Assembly (NCBI GenBank): GCA_019022495.1
Contig: JAFEKR010000004.1
Span: 3,038,001-3,102,000 of the forward strand
DNA from: Epichloe hybrida
Lineage: Eukaryota > Ascomycota > Sordariomycetes > Hypocreales > Clavicipitaceae
Direction of reading: 5' to 3'
DNA: 64,000 bases
Shown piece by piece: positions 12,121 through 21,225 of the stretch. A program made the position numbers and the translations under genes. The notes under the pieces were generated by a model. It ran no database searches. It saw nothing but the letters and a program-made list of their open reading frames with translations, and was not told where the DNA came from. How positions within the stretch are numbered: the first letter of the stretch is position 1; every line of letters starts with the position of its first letter.

Positions 12121-14859
12121 TCACACAACTTCCCATCTGGCAATCCAGCCGACTTGCTTGCCCGCATCTCGTACAATACACAAATGCCCTTCTCGGCCAT
12201 TCGCCTTGACACCAGCCAGTATCTTCTCCACGGCGATATTTCCAAGCGCAGCTGCCTTGCCGTCCCGCAGACAATAGGACCCCGTTGTTACGAAGCCGAC
12301 AAGGTCTTCGGCACCAGGAACAAGGGGGTGGCCGCAAATGTCGATCGAGTTCGGCGCGGGAGGGGGATACGGCTCTGGTGGTGCAGTCAGTTCCTGGGCG
12401 AGACGCTGCTGGCGGGATAGTGCTTGCTTGACCCTAGGCTTCTTGCGGCCTTTGGAATCTTGGGGCGCTGACTTCCGTTGGGGAGGCAATTGGGCAAGCC
12501 ATTGGGCTCGTAAATCAAGAGGCAGCTTGCCGGCCTTGGGTCCTTCGGGTGGCAGTGTTGCGGGGACTTCGGCGTCCGAAGACGTCGGTGATGTAGTTGG
12601 TATGGATGGGAGCCGATATATTCGAGCGCATGCGGTTACTGTGCCGCCCGAAAGGGGGGTGAGTCGGACATTGATGATGGTGTTGGGGGGGATCAAGGTA
12701 GGGGCAGGATCCTTTATGCGCGTCATGGTGAGGAATTCTGTTTTGGTGATGGAGTTAAGGAACGTCAGTGATGAAGGTCGCTGGATGCTCTCCTTGTTAG
12801 CGGGCTGTTGGGCAATGGATTCCTGCTGGTCGATATCCATGGCATCGTTGTCTGCAGCTTCATCCGCTTGGACGAACTCTTCGTCGTCTTCAGCCTTGCG
12901 CCGGCGAGGAAGCCCAAAGATGAGCTCAAAGTCACACGCGTGTCCGTCACCGACCTCGCCCCTTCTGCCCGCTCCCATGTCCATGGTGGAGAAAGGAATT
13001 CTCTTGCTCTTGGGGCGTTTTTCGTATTGTCTCGCTCTCTTGTCTCTCTCTTCCTGCTCCCACGTAGCGCCTGCATCGGTGGCAGGAAAGTCTCGTGGGA
13101 ACCATGGGAGACCTCGTTCAAAAGCCACCTGCATGTGCTCGTTCAAACCGGCGAAACGCGGATTCCAGCCAGACACAAGGGGACAGTGAACGATGCTGTG
13201 CCACAACGGAAGAACGCATTTCCATGGCATCAGAAGAGTCCACGTCCCCTGAGAGTGCAATCCGTCGGGAGACCGGGATGCTATTAGTATGATGGGAATG
13301 GGCGGATCAGTCGCCTGAGAAGGTTTCAGAAATGCACCCGGGGTGGTCAGACTCTTTCTCTTGCTGATGGCCACCTGGGATGGTAGACATGTTGCCCGGA
13401 AGCGTGTGCTCCGAGCAAACAGTCCGTATGGCTCGATTCCTTCTTCAGCGGGCCATTTAGCAAGCAAGTCCATGATGTCTGATTCTGCTGCAGGATCAGT
13501 GGTAATTTCCATCTTCCGCGGTGGATGACGCAAACGTGGATCCTGAATCGAAAAGCCAAGGACAGAGTTTGCCGGCAAGCATGCAGGGTTTGTGACGGTC
13601 CTGAGAGACTCGAAGAGGCCGGCATGTTTGTTTTTCGGCTGGCTCTTCGTGTTGTACAGTGTCATCGTGCCCAAAAGAGTCTCTGTAGACGCTGGTCCTG
13701 TCAACTCGATGCTGCCGATCTGGAAGCGTAGATCTTCCACAAAAACGCCAGAACCTTTGATTTTACACAATCGGACCAGTTCGGCAAAGGTCTCTAAAAA
13801 CGCTGCAGGACTGAGCCTTATAAGAAGCTGTCGCTTTCTCTTGCTTGGATCTGATTCATCTGTCGAAAGAGCAGCCTGCGGATTCCATATCATAGTCGCG
13901 GGACATATCAGTCTTGTCCGGTTATCTTGCTTTCGGGATAGCCAGCCAGACCATGACCTTGACCCCATGCTCCATTTTTTTCCCTTCTCGTTCCAGCATG
14001 ATTCCTGAGTAACGCCCACAGCCTTCAGAATTTTCTCTATGCCAGCAGGATTTCCATGCAATCCAATAGTACTCATGTAGCTCATATCCCAGACCAAGGT
14101 ACCCCTCTCCCCTTGGGCACGATGCGCAGCCCGGTAAATTTTCTCGTTCGGGGTCAATGGTATAGCAAATCGCCACAGAGGGCTGGTTGGTTGTGTCATC
14201 TTTGCCCTTTTTGCGTGCCATTTGTGTGTTGGCAACCAAGTCTTGTGAATCTGTCGTTTTCGGAACCTCGCCGGCGCCTTGGGTGGGTCATTGAGCAGGT
14301 TTCTTCGAATTTTCGGCTCGGGCTGTGGTTTTGTAGCCTCTTTCCCGTCTGCAGGTGTTTCTGCTCCTTCTCTCCGCTTGGATAAATCTGCTTTTTGGAG
14401 ACGCCTTCGTCTTTTTCGGGCTGCCAGAAGACCTAGCCGTTTAGCGTGTTCCGCTCGTATTCTTGCCCTTGTCGTTCTTGGTCTTCGTCTCCTAGACTCG
14501 ACTAAAGGTGTATTGTCATCTTGCATCTCCCTTTTCGCTTTCGATCGCAAGCGTCGTGGCACTCGCCTAGGGTTGTGACTGGCTGTACGTCGGCGAAGTC
14601 CCCGAGGCACTTGTTGAAAGGCACGACTGGAGCTCACGGCCTTGGAGGTAGCCATGCTCTGTTGCATAGCGTTGATTTCGAACTCGTGAGCTTTCAGAAA
14701 GGCCTGGAGATCGAGTTGACCATCTTTGAGCGCGACCTCGGCAGGCTGGGCAGGGATATGTCGTGCCGCGTGTATTCTGGCCATTTTTTGGCGTCCATTG
14801 GCACTGCCTGTTGCCGCATTGCGCTTTTCAGACGACCCAGACCCTGGTTTAGCTCCCAT
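12121..14859 (-). CDS. POP1: POP1, largest protein of RNase P and RNase MRP
   Basis: One uninterrupted frame of 912 codons. The N-terminal 220 residues are extremely rich in Arg/Lys and end in the diagnostic POP1 signature TWLPTHKWHAKRAKM (about 207-221). The central POPLD region contains GTWTLLMPWKCVLPLW, and the C-terminus (VGFVTTGSYCLRDGKAAALG to the end) is the conserved tail domain. POP1 scaffolds the RNA of RNase P (tRNA 5' processing) and RNase MRP (rRNA processing) in the nucleus and nucleolus. Length agrees with fungal orthologues (about 850-950 aa). The gene is convergent with the SF1 helicase. The opposite strand carries several long open frames (12338-13189, 13592-14008), which are composition shadows. 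Confidence 0.95.
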   Translation of the reverse strand: MGAKPGSGSSEKRNAATGSANGRQKMARIHAARHIPAQPAEVALKDGQLDLQAFLKAHEFEINAMQQSMATSKAVSSSRAFQQVPRGLRRRTASHNPRRVPRRLRSKAKREMQDDNTPLVESRRRRPRTTRARIRAEHAKRLGLLAARKRRRRLQKADLSKRREGAETPADGKEATKPQPEPKIRRNLLNDPPKAPARFRKRQIHKTWLPTHKWHAKRAKMTQPTSPLWRFAIPLTPNEKIYRAAHRAQGERGTLVWDMSYMSTIGLHGNPAGIEKILKAVGVTQESCWNEKGKKWSMGSRSWSGWLSRKQDNRTRLICPATMIWNPQAALSTDESDPSKRKRQLLIRLSPAAFLETFAELVRLCKIKGSGVFVEDLRFQIGSIELTGPASTETLLGTMTLYNTKSQPKNKHAGLFESLRTVTNPACLPANSVLGFSIQDPRLRHPPRKMEITTDPAAESDIMDLLAKWPAEEGIEPYGLFARSTRFRATCLPSQVAISKRKSLTTPGAFLKPSQATDPPIPIILIASRSPDGLHSQGTWTLLMPWKCVLPLWHSIVHCPLVSGWNPRFAGLNEHMQVAFERGLPWFPRDFPATDAGATWEQEERDKRARQYEKRPKSKRIPFSTMDMGAGRRGEVGDGHACDFELIFGLPRRRKAEDDEEFVQADEAADNDAMDIDQQESIAQQPANKESIQRPSSLTFLNSITKTEFLTMTRIKDPAPTLIPPNTIINVRLTPLSGGTVTACARIYRLPSIPTTSPTSSDAEVPATLPPEGPKAGKLPLDLRAQWLAQLPPQRKSAPQDSKGRKKPRVKQALSRQQRLAQELTAPPEPYPPPAPNSIDICGHPLVPGAEDLVGFVTTGSYCLRDGKAAALGNIAVEKILAGVKANGREGHLCIVRDAGKQVGWIARWEVV

Positions 14860-15640
14860 GGCTTTTGTAGTTGTGATTGTGCTCGTGGGTGCCGAGGTAA
14901 TGGCTCACCATTGACCAATTCTCTTCCAAGATGCATCGCTCGTTGAGACGCGATGTTTTGGGAAAAAGGAATGCCGGAAATTTGTCAATGTCCCGCAGTT
15001 TTAGTATGTACAGTACGGATTACGAGCTTCATCGATAAGGCAGCCTTGGCTGCGGCTGGGACCCCACCAGCGAGCGACTGTCGCTAGATATACATGTAAC
15101 CTGCCAATCACACAAATGCACGAGCACGCTTTGGATATATGTACACGAGTACCAGCCAGCTGCTGCTAGGTTTGTTTGCTCAATCAACAAGTTTTCAAGT
15201 TCGAGAGCCTCACATCTGTATCAGCAGTGCAGCACCGTCGTCCCATTCCGTCCGAGCGGCTGGCCGACACGAGACTGCCGCACACATGTCGTCTCTCAGT
15301 AAGCCATTTTTCGTTCGTCTAGATTCAGTTCGTGAGGCAGCACGTCAATGTGAAGAAAACAAAGTGCCAGCTCTCGCTGCCGTTGATGCGCCACCAGGGC
15401 CCATGGGTCGAGCTAAACGGGCCTGCCTCCCATTCCTGAGTCCTGAGTCCTGAGTCCTGAGTCCTGAGTCCTGAGTCCTGAGTCCTGAGTCCTGAGTCCT
15501 GAGTCCTGAGTCCTGAGTCCTGACCCCTCGTCTCACGCTCAAGTGAACTCAAATGAACTCAACCTCCCGGGGCTTTCAGTCTTACATCATCACAAGCTGT
15601 TGCTCTGTTGCTCGATTGAACACTGTGACAACCCGCTGAC
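14860..15640. other. Divergent spacer POP1 / NT-C2 gene
   Basis: Contains the heptamer minisatellite at 15434-15522, a TACGGATTAC element at 15014-15023 and a TACATGTA palindrome near 15092. No credible gene was found. ORFs that translate the minisatellite as QDSGLRT repeats are artefacts. Confidence 0.5.
15434..15522. repeat. CCTGAGT heptamer minisatellite (about 12.7 copies)
   Basis: Perfect tandem copies of a 7-bp unit, TCCTGAG, running 89 bp with no visible divergence. It lies about 120 bp upstream of the NT-C2 start codon, so it may fall in its promoter or leader. Confidence 0.95.
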
Positions 15641-17140
15641 ATGCACTTCCTGCCAACAGTCGGCAAGGCTCGCAAGGTCAGTTTGCCCAAGACTCATAGA
15701 ATGTTCTCGCTAACACCATGACTAGCCGAAATTCGAACTACATCTCAAGGTCCGCACCACATTCACATCCACATCCCCTCGAAGACCTTGCTGAATCACC
15801 ATCTAATACGAACAATAATCAAGATATTCGACTTGAACAACATCCCTCTCGTGTCAGGCAACTCCTTCATCAAATGGCATCTTTCTCACTCAATACACGC
15901 CGAGCACCGCGGCCGCACCAACAAGTGCCCCATCTCCAATCACAAAGTAGACTATGGATACAGCAAACTCATTACCGGCATCCGCATATCCGTGGACAAG
16001 TGCAACAACCTGGGCGAATGTCCCATTGAGTTTGAGATACTGCAAGAGTTTGGTATGACGGAGAAGATCACACTCGGGCACATCAAGCTGAACTTGAGCG
16101 AATATGTCGAGGAAAGCGAATCGTTCGGCCGTGAGATTGGCTCGCCCCCTCGCAAACGGAGCAGCATCGGTGTAAGCCCAACATCCGGCGAGGGCGCAGA
16201 CAAACCAGAGACACGTCTAGTGGAAGAGGGCATTGTGCGACGATATCTCATGCAGGATAGCAAGATCAACAGCACGCTCAAGATTGGAATTCTCATGGTC
16301 CAGGTTGACGGCGAGAGAAACTTCATCGCTCCACCTCTCAAAACCGCGCCCGTGTTTGGGGGAATCGCTGGCCTGGTTGCCCCCGAGGTCGAGGACGACG
16401 CATCACGTATGTATACAATAATTTTTTTTAATTTTTTTTCCTCTTTCCCTCTGCAGCCTGGCAGAGTCAAAAACAATTCACACCTCCACCCCTTTCTCGC
16501 GACACACCGCTGACAAGGTCCCCCAGCCATTCCCAATATATCAAAGCCCAGAGACGCCGCCGAAATCCAAGATGTTTACCGCCGCACCCTCGCCGCCTCC
16601 TGGTCACGACAGCCCAACGAGCTCCCGGCAGACGAGTGCATCGAGGACATCTTCTCGGGCGGCAACGGATGGAGAACCAAGAAGGAGGCGCACCCCAACC
16701 ACGACAGCGACGAAGACGACGAGGCGCAATTCGGAGGCACCCTCCGACCAAGCGATTTCCGGCGATACGCGAACCACCACCAGCGCAGCGGCAGCCACGG
16801 CCGCCATGCTCGCACGCACAGCACCTCCAGCGAGAGAAGTGCATCGACAGTCACAGGGGGCGGCAGCTGCATCACGGGCAGAGGGCATAGGCGGCCAGGA
16901 CGAGCGCTCCTCGACGACAGCAGGGACTCTCGCGACGACGACCTTGGCGGCAGCAGCAGCAGGAGCGGCAGCCTGGCAAGTCTGGCGCCCACGCTGGGGA
17001 GCAGCAGTGACGGCGGGGGAGGAGGGGCCGGTCGCGGAGGCGAGTCGGGGACGAGGCGTGCCAAGGAAGTGGCTGAGTTTGAGGTCAGAGATGACCTCGT
17101 TGCTTGGACGCTGCCCAGTGGTGTGGCGATACAAGGGTAG
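15641..17140 (+). CDS. NT-C2 (EEIG1/EHBP1-type C2) domain protein
   Basis: Exons 15641-15676, 15726-15749, 15824-16406 and 16527-17140 encode 418 aa. The start reads MHFLPTVGKARK, then an 8-codon microexon PKFELHLK, then IFDLNNIPLVSG. This is the usual N-terminal C2 opening, and only this splicing recovers it. NT-C2 features continue through IKWHL, EHRGRTNKCPI and a Gly-rich loop to about residue 195. The 120-bp third intron uses acceptor CCCCCAG; the nearer CTGCAG acceptor breaks the frame. The C-terminal exon has LQDVYRR-like and ADECIEDIFSGG motifs and a Ser/Arg/Gly-rich stretch, ending VAWTLPSGVAIQG. NT-C2 domains are thought to bind membranes or small-GTPase machinery; the exact role of fungal members is unsettled. 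Convergent with SSZ1. Confidence 0.85.
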
Positions 17141-17557
17141 GTAACTACTACATCAGCAACTTCGCCAATCTGTTATCAGGCCCATCAGGCTCATTTGAAT
17201 GGATTCCTACGCCTTCAATCAATCCACCACCAGGTCCATCTCAACCAACCCTTTCTCCCATCCGACCTTCTTAGTCTATAGTCTAAGATGGGAAAGCCCA
17301 GCAAACCACGCGACTTGTCCTGAACCCATTCTGCCAGGCAACAACCTGTTGCCCCTGGATCTCATCACACAATTCTATATCCATCATTCATTCGTCTTGG
17401 CTTTCCCCCTTTCCCTTCATTGCTCCAAAAGGGTGTTTTTTTTTTTTTGCCTTTCAAACCACTGCAAGATCCATACAAATATAATAAAACATTCTCTGGT
17501 AGTAAAAAAAAAAAAAAAGTATTTCATCACGTGCCTCGAGATACAACTACTAGCCTT
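17141..17557. other. Convergent 3' spacer (NT-C2 / SSZ1)
   Basis: A 417-bp tail-to-tail spacer with a T11-12 run near 17437 and an A13-14 run near 17504, consistent with two opposed 3' ends. No gene seen. Confidence 0.5.
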
Positions 17558-19495
17558 TTAAGCAGATATGGTGCCACGGATACCGCCCTTGCCACCGACT
17601 TCTCGGGCAGTGACGGTGACGCCGAGGTCGGCCGCAACATTAATAGTGACTTCGACCTTGCCGCCCTTCTTGACACCCTTGATGGCAGCTTCGGCGAGTT
17701 GTGTGCCGAGCTTCCAGACCTTTTCGCGCTTCTCCTCCTCCTCCTCCTCTTCATCGGAATCGTCAAAGTCGGACTCATCGTCGCCGTTCTCGACGGGCTG
17801 CTTGGCCTTGGGCTCGGGCTTGGTGACCTTGATGTGCGTGCCTCCCTCGACAACCTTGATCAAGACATCGCCGCCTTGCTTGGGAGCGGGAATGTGCACA
17901 GTCCGGCGGGCGGGAGCAGCAGTCTCGGCCTGCATGATGGGTGTGAAGACCTCGTCGCCGCCCGTGCTGGTGGTGACGACACCAATGGCGTTGGAGATGT
18001 GCTTGACCGTGGTGACGGCAGGGTGTGTGGACTGTTCAATGTCTTTTGCCTCGTATTCTTGGATGAGGGAAGCCTGGAGGGCGGCACCACGAGCCTGGGC
18101 CTCCGAGGGGTTGATGGCCGTGGTATTGGTGGCGGGGGCGAGAATCTTGGTTGACTCGGGGAAAATGCTGCGGAAGTTGTTGGCGATGCGAGGAATGTGA
18201 GAAGTACCGCCGCACATGATGACTTCGTCGATGTCAAGGACGTCCAGCTCAGCCTTCTTGATGACGCTCTCAACGAGTCGGTTAAAGCCATCCAAGACCT
18301 TGCGACCGATCATCTCGAATCGAAGACGGTTGATGGTGGAGGAGAAGTCGAGGCCCTCAGCTAGGCTCTCCACGCTGAACTGCGCATTGGTTCCGATACT
18401 GAGAGACTTCTTGGTGGCCTCGGATTCTTGTCGGAGCTTGGCTAAGCTCTTGGCGTTGGATCGAGGATTAGTATTGTGCTTCTTGATGAACTCCTTGGCG
18501 AAGTGGTCCATGAGGACCTGGTCCAGCTGAACACCGGCGAGTTCATAATCGTGGGCAGTAGCCAAGACGGTGTACATGCCGCCCCTTGAGGCGACCACAG
18601 CGACGTCTGAGCGGGTGCCACCAAGGTCGGCGACAACAACAATCTTGTCCTCAACCACGGTCCCGGGACGGGCATCGTAAGCCAGCATAGCGGCAACAGG
18701 GTCAGCAATGAGCTGCAGAACCTCGAGGCCAGCAGCGTTGGCGACCGCGACCAAAGCCTCACGCTGCTTCTCGTTGAAGTTGGTCGGCACGGTGACAACG
18801 GCAGAGGTGACCTTCTTGCCCAGGTAATCTGAGGCAGCGGCGACGAGACGGCGTAGATAACGGGTCGCAACTTCGCTGACGAGGACAGAAGAGGGCTCGC
18901 TCTCGCCGTCCTTGTCCTTGACGAGGAAGAAGACATTGCCGCCGTTGTCCTGGGGGTGAGCGGCAGCATGACAGTGAGTAGGGTCGATAGACTTGAACCT
19001 GAGACATCAGTAGAGTTAGCATCGGGGACTGTTTGTCTCGTTGTGGTGGTTGGGTGGGTTGAGCTGCTGTGCCCAGAGGCCGCCGGCGTTGATGTACGTA
19101 CTCCTTGCCCAAAAAGTCGCGGAAATAAGCAATCGAGTTGGAGGGGTTGCGAACCAAGAAAGCCTTGGCCTGGGAACCGTAGTACTCGTCACCGTCTACG
19201 TACGACAAGGCAGTAGGAATCTGTCGGTCTGCAAGAGAAGAAACCATATGTCAGCAACGCACACACTGGGCACACCAGTCCATCATCGTCTCTTTGCAGC
19301 GACCGCAGCGTATCCAATCAATCGCAACGTCTTTATGCTCCGGAAGCAATACAAACCTCCATCCTCATTGGCAATAACCTCGGCCTTGTCGTCGACCGTA
19401 AACGCAATCGAACTATTGGAGTTGCCAAAGGTAATACCAATGACGACCCGGTCCGCAGGCTCGGGACCGGGCCTCACGCCGTCGCTCTCAGACAT
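17558..19495 (-). CDS. SSZ1: SSZ1, atypical Hsp70 of the ribosome-associated complex
   Basis: Exons 19495-19357, 19228-19102 and 18998-17558 (introns 128 and 103 bp) give 568 aa. The N-terminal ATPase fold has GITFGNSNSSIAF as phosphate loop 1, DRQIPTALSY, then VVTVPTNFNEKQREAL, ADPVAAMLAYD, VVADLGGTRSDVAV and the adenosine motif CGGTSHIPRI. The family's weak DLGGT loop and a short, atypical substrate domain set it apart from SSA/SSB Hsp70s; an acidic DDSDEEEE tract near residue 495 sits in that region. Ssz1 pairs with zuotin at the ribosome exit tunnel and stimulates Ssb. Length is close to yeast Ssz1 (538 aa). It shares a 445-bp divergent spacer with RRP40. Confidence 0.93.
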
Positions 19496-19940
19496 GCGGA
19501 GAGATTGTGATGCAGAGACAAAAAAGAGTGATCAAGTATGCTCAAATCCACGGGCCAAATATGCAGGAGGAAGCGCAAGACCCTTTGTCCCTGTTCCTCG
19601 GTTCAATCGTGTATGCCTCTTTTCTGTAGAAGCGTTTTGAGAAGGAAAAGGCGTCCAGTCCAGAAGATGGGTAGGTGGGGTTCCTTTTTTTTTCTTTTTC
19701 TGCCGCTCTCCAAGAAAATTCGACGTGGGCGCGCCGTTATCAGAAAAGGCTCCTACTACTATCTCCACACCCCGCCGCCGTCCCTTATTACATGTACATG
19801 TAGCTGGTGAATTTGGTCCCTCTCGACAGCCTCTTGAAAATCAGTCTCGGTCCAGCTTTGTGCAACTTGCAAGGCTGAAAGATCCCAGCTTCTCGCATTC
19901 ACAACACGCCACCCTTTCCCACATACATGGACAAGTCGCA
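19496..19940. promoter_or_regulatory. Bidirectional promoter region SSZ1 / RRP40
   Basis: Only 445 bp separate the start codons of two divergent housekeeping genes, so the upstream elements must be shared or interleaved. A T-rich run lies at 19685-19700 and a perfect TACATGTACATGTA palindrome at 19789-19802. No factor site was identified. Confidence 0.6.
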
Positions 19941-20753
19941 ATGTCTTCAGAGCCAGTCTTCGTCCTGCCGGGCGACCGCCTCGATCCCCATCTCATACCG
20001 TCACATCCCAACAAGCCTCTCCGTCTAGGTCCCGGCCTTCGCCACGTCCCACCAAATGACATTCTCCCGACGCTGGCCGGCCAGCTCGTCACCGACAGAC
20101 CCAAAAATGCAATGAGGGTAGAGACATCTCAAGGACGGGTAATTCGCTTGTCCCCCAACATCAACTTTCAAACCGGCGCAAGACAGCTTCTGAAGCTAAC
20201 TCTTGTGACGCAGTATTTCCCTAGAGTAGGAGAACTTGTCATCGGCACAGTCCAAAAGAGCGCCGCAGACGTATATTACGTCTCTTTGTCAGATTACACC
20301 GCGCCCGTGCTCTTACCACAGCTATCGTTCGAATCGGCGACCAAGAAGACTCGACCCATTCTGGCAGCCGGGGCATTAGTATACGCACGGGTGAGCATGG
20401 CGAATAAGCACATGGACGCCGAGGTGGAGTGTTTCAATTCTTCCACGGGCAAAGCAGATGGGATGGGTCCCTTGACGGGCGGGATGCTGTTCAATATATC
20501 ACTGGGAATGTCAAGGCGCCTGATGATGCCCAAAACCGTGCAACAAGGAAAGATTGTCGTGCTGGAAGAGCTCGCTGCTTTAGGGCTGCATTTCGAAACG
20601 GCAACAGGCAGGAATGGTCGATTTTGGGTCGACAGTGAAAGTACCAAGACCGTCATCGCGGTGGGAAGAGCCATACAAGATACAGACGAAAAGTTGTTAG
20701 ATGCGGAGGATCAGAAGAAATTGGTTCGAAGAATAATGAAAGAATTGAGCTGA
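19941..20753 (+). CDS. RRP40: RRP40, RNA exosome cap subunit
   Basis: The frame is open from before 19725, but the family start is MSSEPVFVLPGD at 19941. A 75-bp intron (20139-20213, GTAATT, branch GCTAAC, CGCAG) interrupts it. Because it is 3n and stop-free the frame reads through, yet removing it joins SQGR directly to YFPRVGELVIGTV, the conserved S1-domain entry. The spliced product is 245 aa, close to yeast Rrp40 (240 aa). S1-like (about 65-145) and KH-like (about 150-225) regions follow; the KH GxxG analogue lies near ATGRNGRFWVDS. Rrp40 caps the exosome ring and threads RNA to Rrp44/Rrp6 in nucleus and cytoplasm. The product is truncated neither by frame nor by edge. Confidence 0.9.
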   Translation: MSSEPVFVLPGDRLDPHLIPSHPNKPLRLGPGLRHVPPNDILPTLAGQLVTDRPKNAMRVETSQGRVIRLSPNINFQTGARQLLKLTLVTQYFPRVGELVIGTVQKSAADVYYVSLSDYTAPVLLPQLSFESATKKTRPILAAGALVYARVSMANKHMDAEVECFNSSTGKADGMGPLTGGMLFNISLGMSRRLMMPKTVQQGKIVVLEELAALGLHFETATGRNGRFWVDSESTKTVIAVGRAIQDTDEKLLDAEDQKKLVRRIMKELS

Positions 20754-21225
20754 AGTGAAGCTCTTCTTAATGACGCCATTTCCTTGCAATGGTAGAAATC
20801 CGACAGCTGACCACTTGTATGTCAATATAAAAAACGCGTGCCATGAATCATGTCGCACGCTGACTCCGCTAATGTTCCTAACGCCGGCACCAGAGATCTT
20901 GGTGTAAAGATCGAAATGCTACATACTGCAGTGATGAACTGTGAACTGGGAATAGACAGTGGCCATGCCCAACGCCGAATTTGCTGTCCTGCTGGCTCCC
21001 TTGGGGTTCCTTCGCCAAATGATATTAGAACGGATACAATGCGTCTCCCACCGATTCGAAGAACCAAGTCGCACTCAAATACATAGGTCGGAACACACAA
21101 AGCCATCTATACAAAATTTCACCGCAAACCCAACGTTGGCCACATATGGCGAACTTCCCCTGTGGTCGCATCGCATTTGCAGTGACGACGCGCCCTATCG
21201 TAGTAAAGCGCAGGCTACAAACATA
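20754..21225. other. Convergent 3' spacer (RRP40 / C2H2 gene)
   Basis: A 472-bp tail-to-tail spacer. Small ORFs only; no regulatory or RNA feature recognised. Confidence 0.45.

Noticed and set aside
12338..14008. Long plus-strand frames opposite POP1 (283 and 138 codons)
   Set aside because: Shadows of the GC-rich, Arg/Lys-rich POP1 coding strand.
15434..15522. CRISPR-like array
   Set aside because: Pure 7-bp tandem repeat with no spacers, in a fungal genome.
15325..15552. Minus frames translating as QDSGLRT repeats
   Set aside because: Direct readout of the CCTGAGT minisatellite; open in several frames because the unit lacks stops.
17420..18154. Gly/Leu/Asp-rich plus frame of 244 codons
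   Set aside because: Antisense shadow of SSZ1.
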